Position numbers and translations under genes: made by a program. Below, in pieces: positions 20,574 to 20,588 of a DNA stretch of 20,588 nt. How positions within the stretch are numbered: the stretch's first letter is position 1; each line of letters opens with the position of its first letter. The DNA comes from JAFHCF01 sp048497495 (GTDB lineage: Bacteria > Pseudomonadota > Alphaproteobacteria > Rhizobiales > Ancalomicrobiaceae). Under the pieces are notes generated by a model. The model did no database searches and was not told where the DNA came from. It saw only the letters and a list, made by a program, of their open reading frames with translations. The stretch is taken from the NCBI GenBank assembly GCA_048497495.1, contig JAFHCF010000221.1, positions 1 to 20,588 of the forward strand. Direction: 5' to 3'.

Positions 20574-20588
20574 GGGGGATCGGCAAGA

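Overview
The window is a GC-rich (clearly above 60% G+C by eye) chromosomal segment of an alphaproteobacterium, most likely of the Hyphomicrobiales/Rhizobiales type. Four things point there: a circularly permuted two-piece tmRNA gene, an alphaproteobacterial SspB with a C-terminal ClpX-binding tail, DUF4169 and DUF1127 proteins, and the gene runs thyA-folA-hflK-hflC-DUF2065-degP and serB/miaA-ilvB-ilvN-ilvC. I cannot name the genus. Most of the window is core chromosome; I found no insertion sequence, prophage, CRISPR array or tRNA gene.

Layout. 1-3005: the 3' part of a large AsmA-like envelope protein whose N-terminus lies outside the window; it ends in a coiled coil and two sets of short tandem repeats. 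3066-5103 (minus strand): a protein-quality-control block read leftwards as DUF1127 protein, ssrA (tmRNA), sspB, DUF4169 and a ribbon-helix-helix protein. 5295-6236: a LysR regulator divergent from the DUF1127 gene. 6243-6623 (minus): a VOC/glyoxalase-fold protein. 6761-8111: thyA-folA, the thymidylate/folate cycle pair. 8309-10576: hflK-hflC-DUF2065, with a good promoter at 8173. 10704-12209: a periplasmic Do/DegP protease closed by a strong terminator. 12284-12383: an approximately 100-bp imperfect palindrome. 12448-13028: a HigB-HigA toxin-antitoxin pair. 13035-13925 (minus) serB and 13977-14906 (plus) miaA start 51 bp apart. 14911-15768 (minus): an orphan ParA-type ATPase. 16001-20530: the branched-chain amino acid locus, made of a promoter, a leader peptide, an attenuator, ilvB, ilvN, a TetR regulator and ilvC.

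How the genes work together. tmRNA adds a peptide tag to proteins on stalled ribosomes and SspB delivers tagged proteins to ClpXP; here the two genes are neighbours. HflKC (modulators of the FtsH membrane protease) and DegP (periplasmic protease) extend the quality-control theme. ThyA produces dihydrofolate that FolA reduces. IlvB/IlvN and IlvC catalyse the first two steps of valine, leucine and isoleucine synthesis. The leader peptide at 16065 contains Ile-Leu-Val-Ile-Val and is followed by a U-tailed hairpin, so ilvB is almost certainly controlled by attenuation.

I saw no clear new multi-gene system. The most rewarding details are the ilvB attenuator, in which the antiterminator arm overlaps the leader stop codon; the ssrA-sspB neighbourhood; the long intergenic palindrome before higBA; the apparently leaderless higB transcript with an operator over its promoter; and the orphan ParA with two palindromes upstream.
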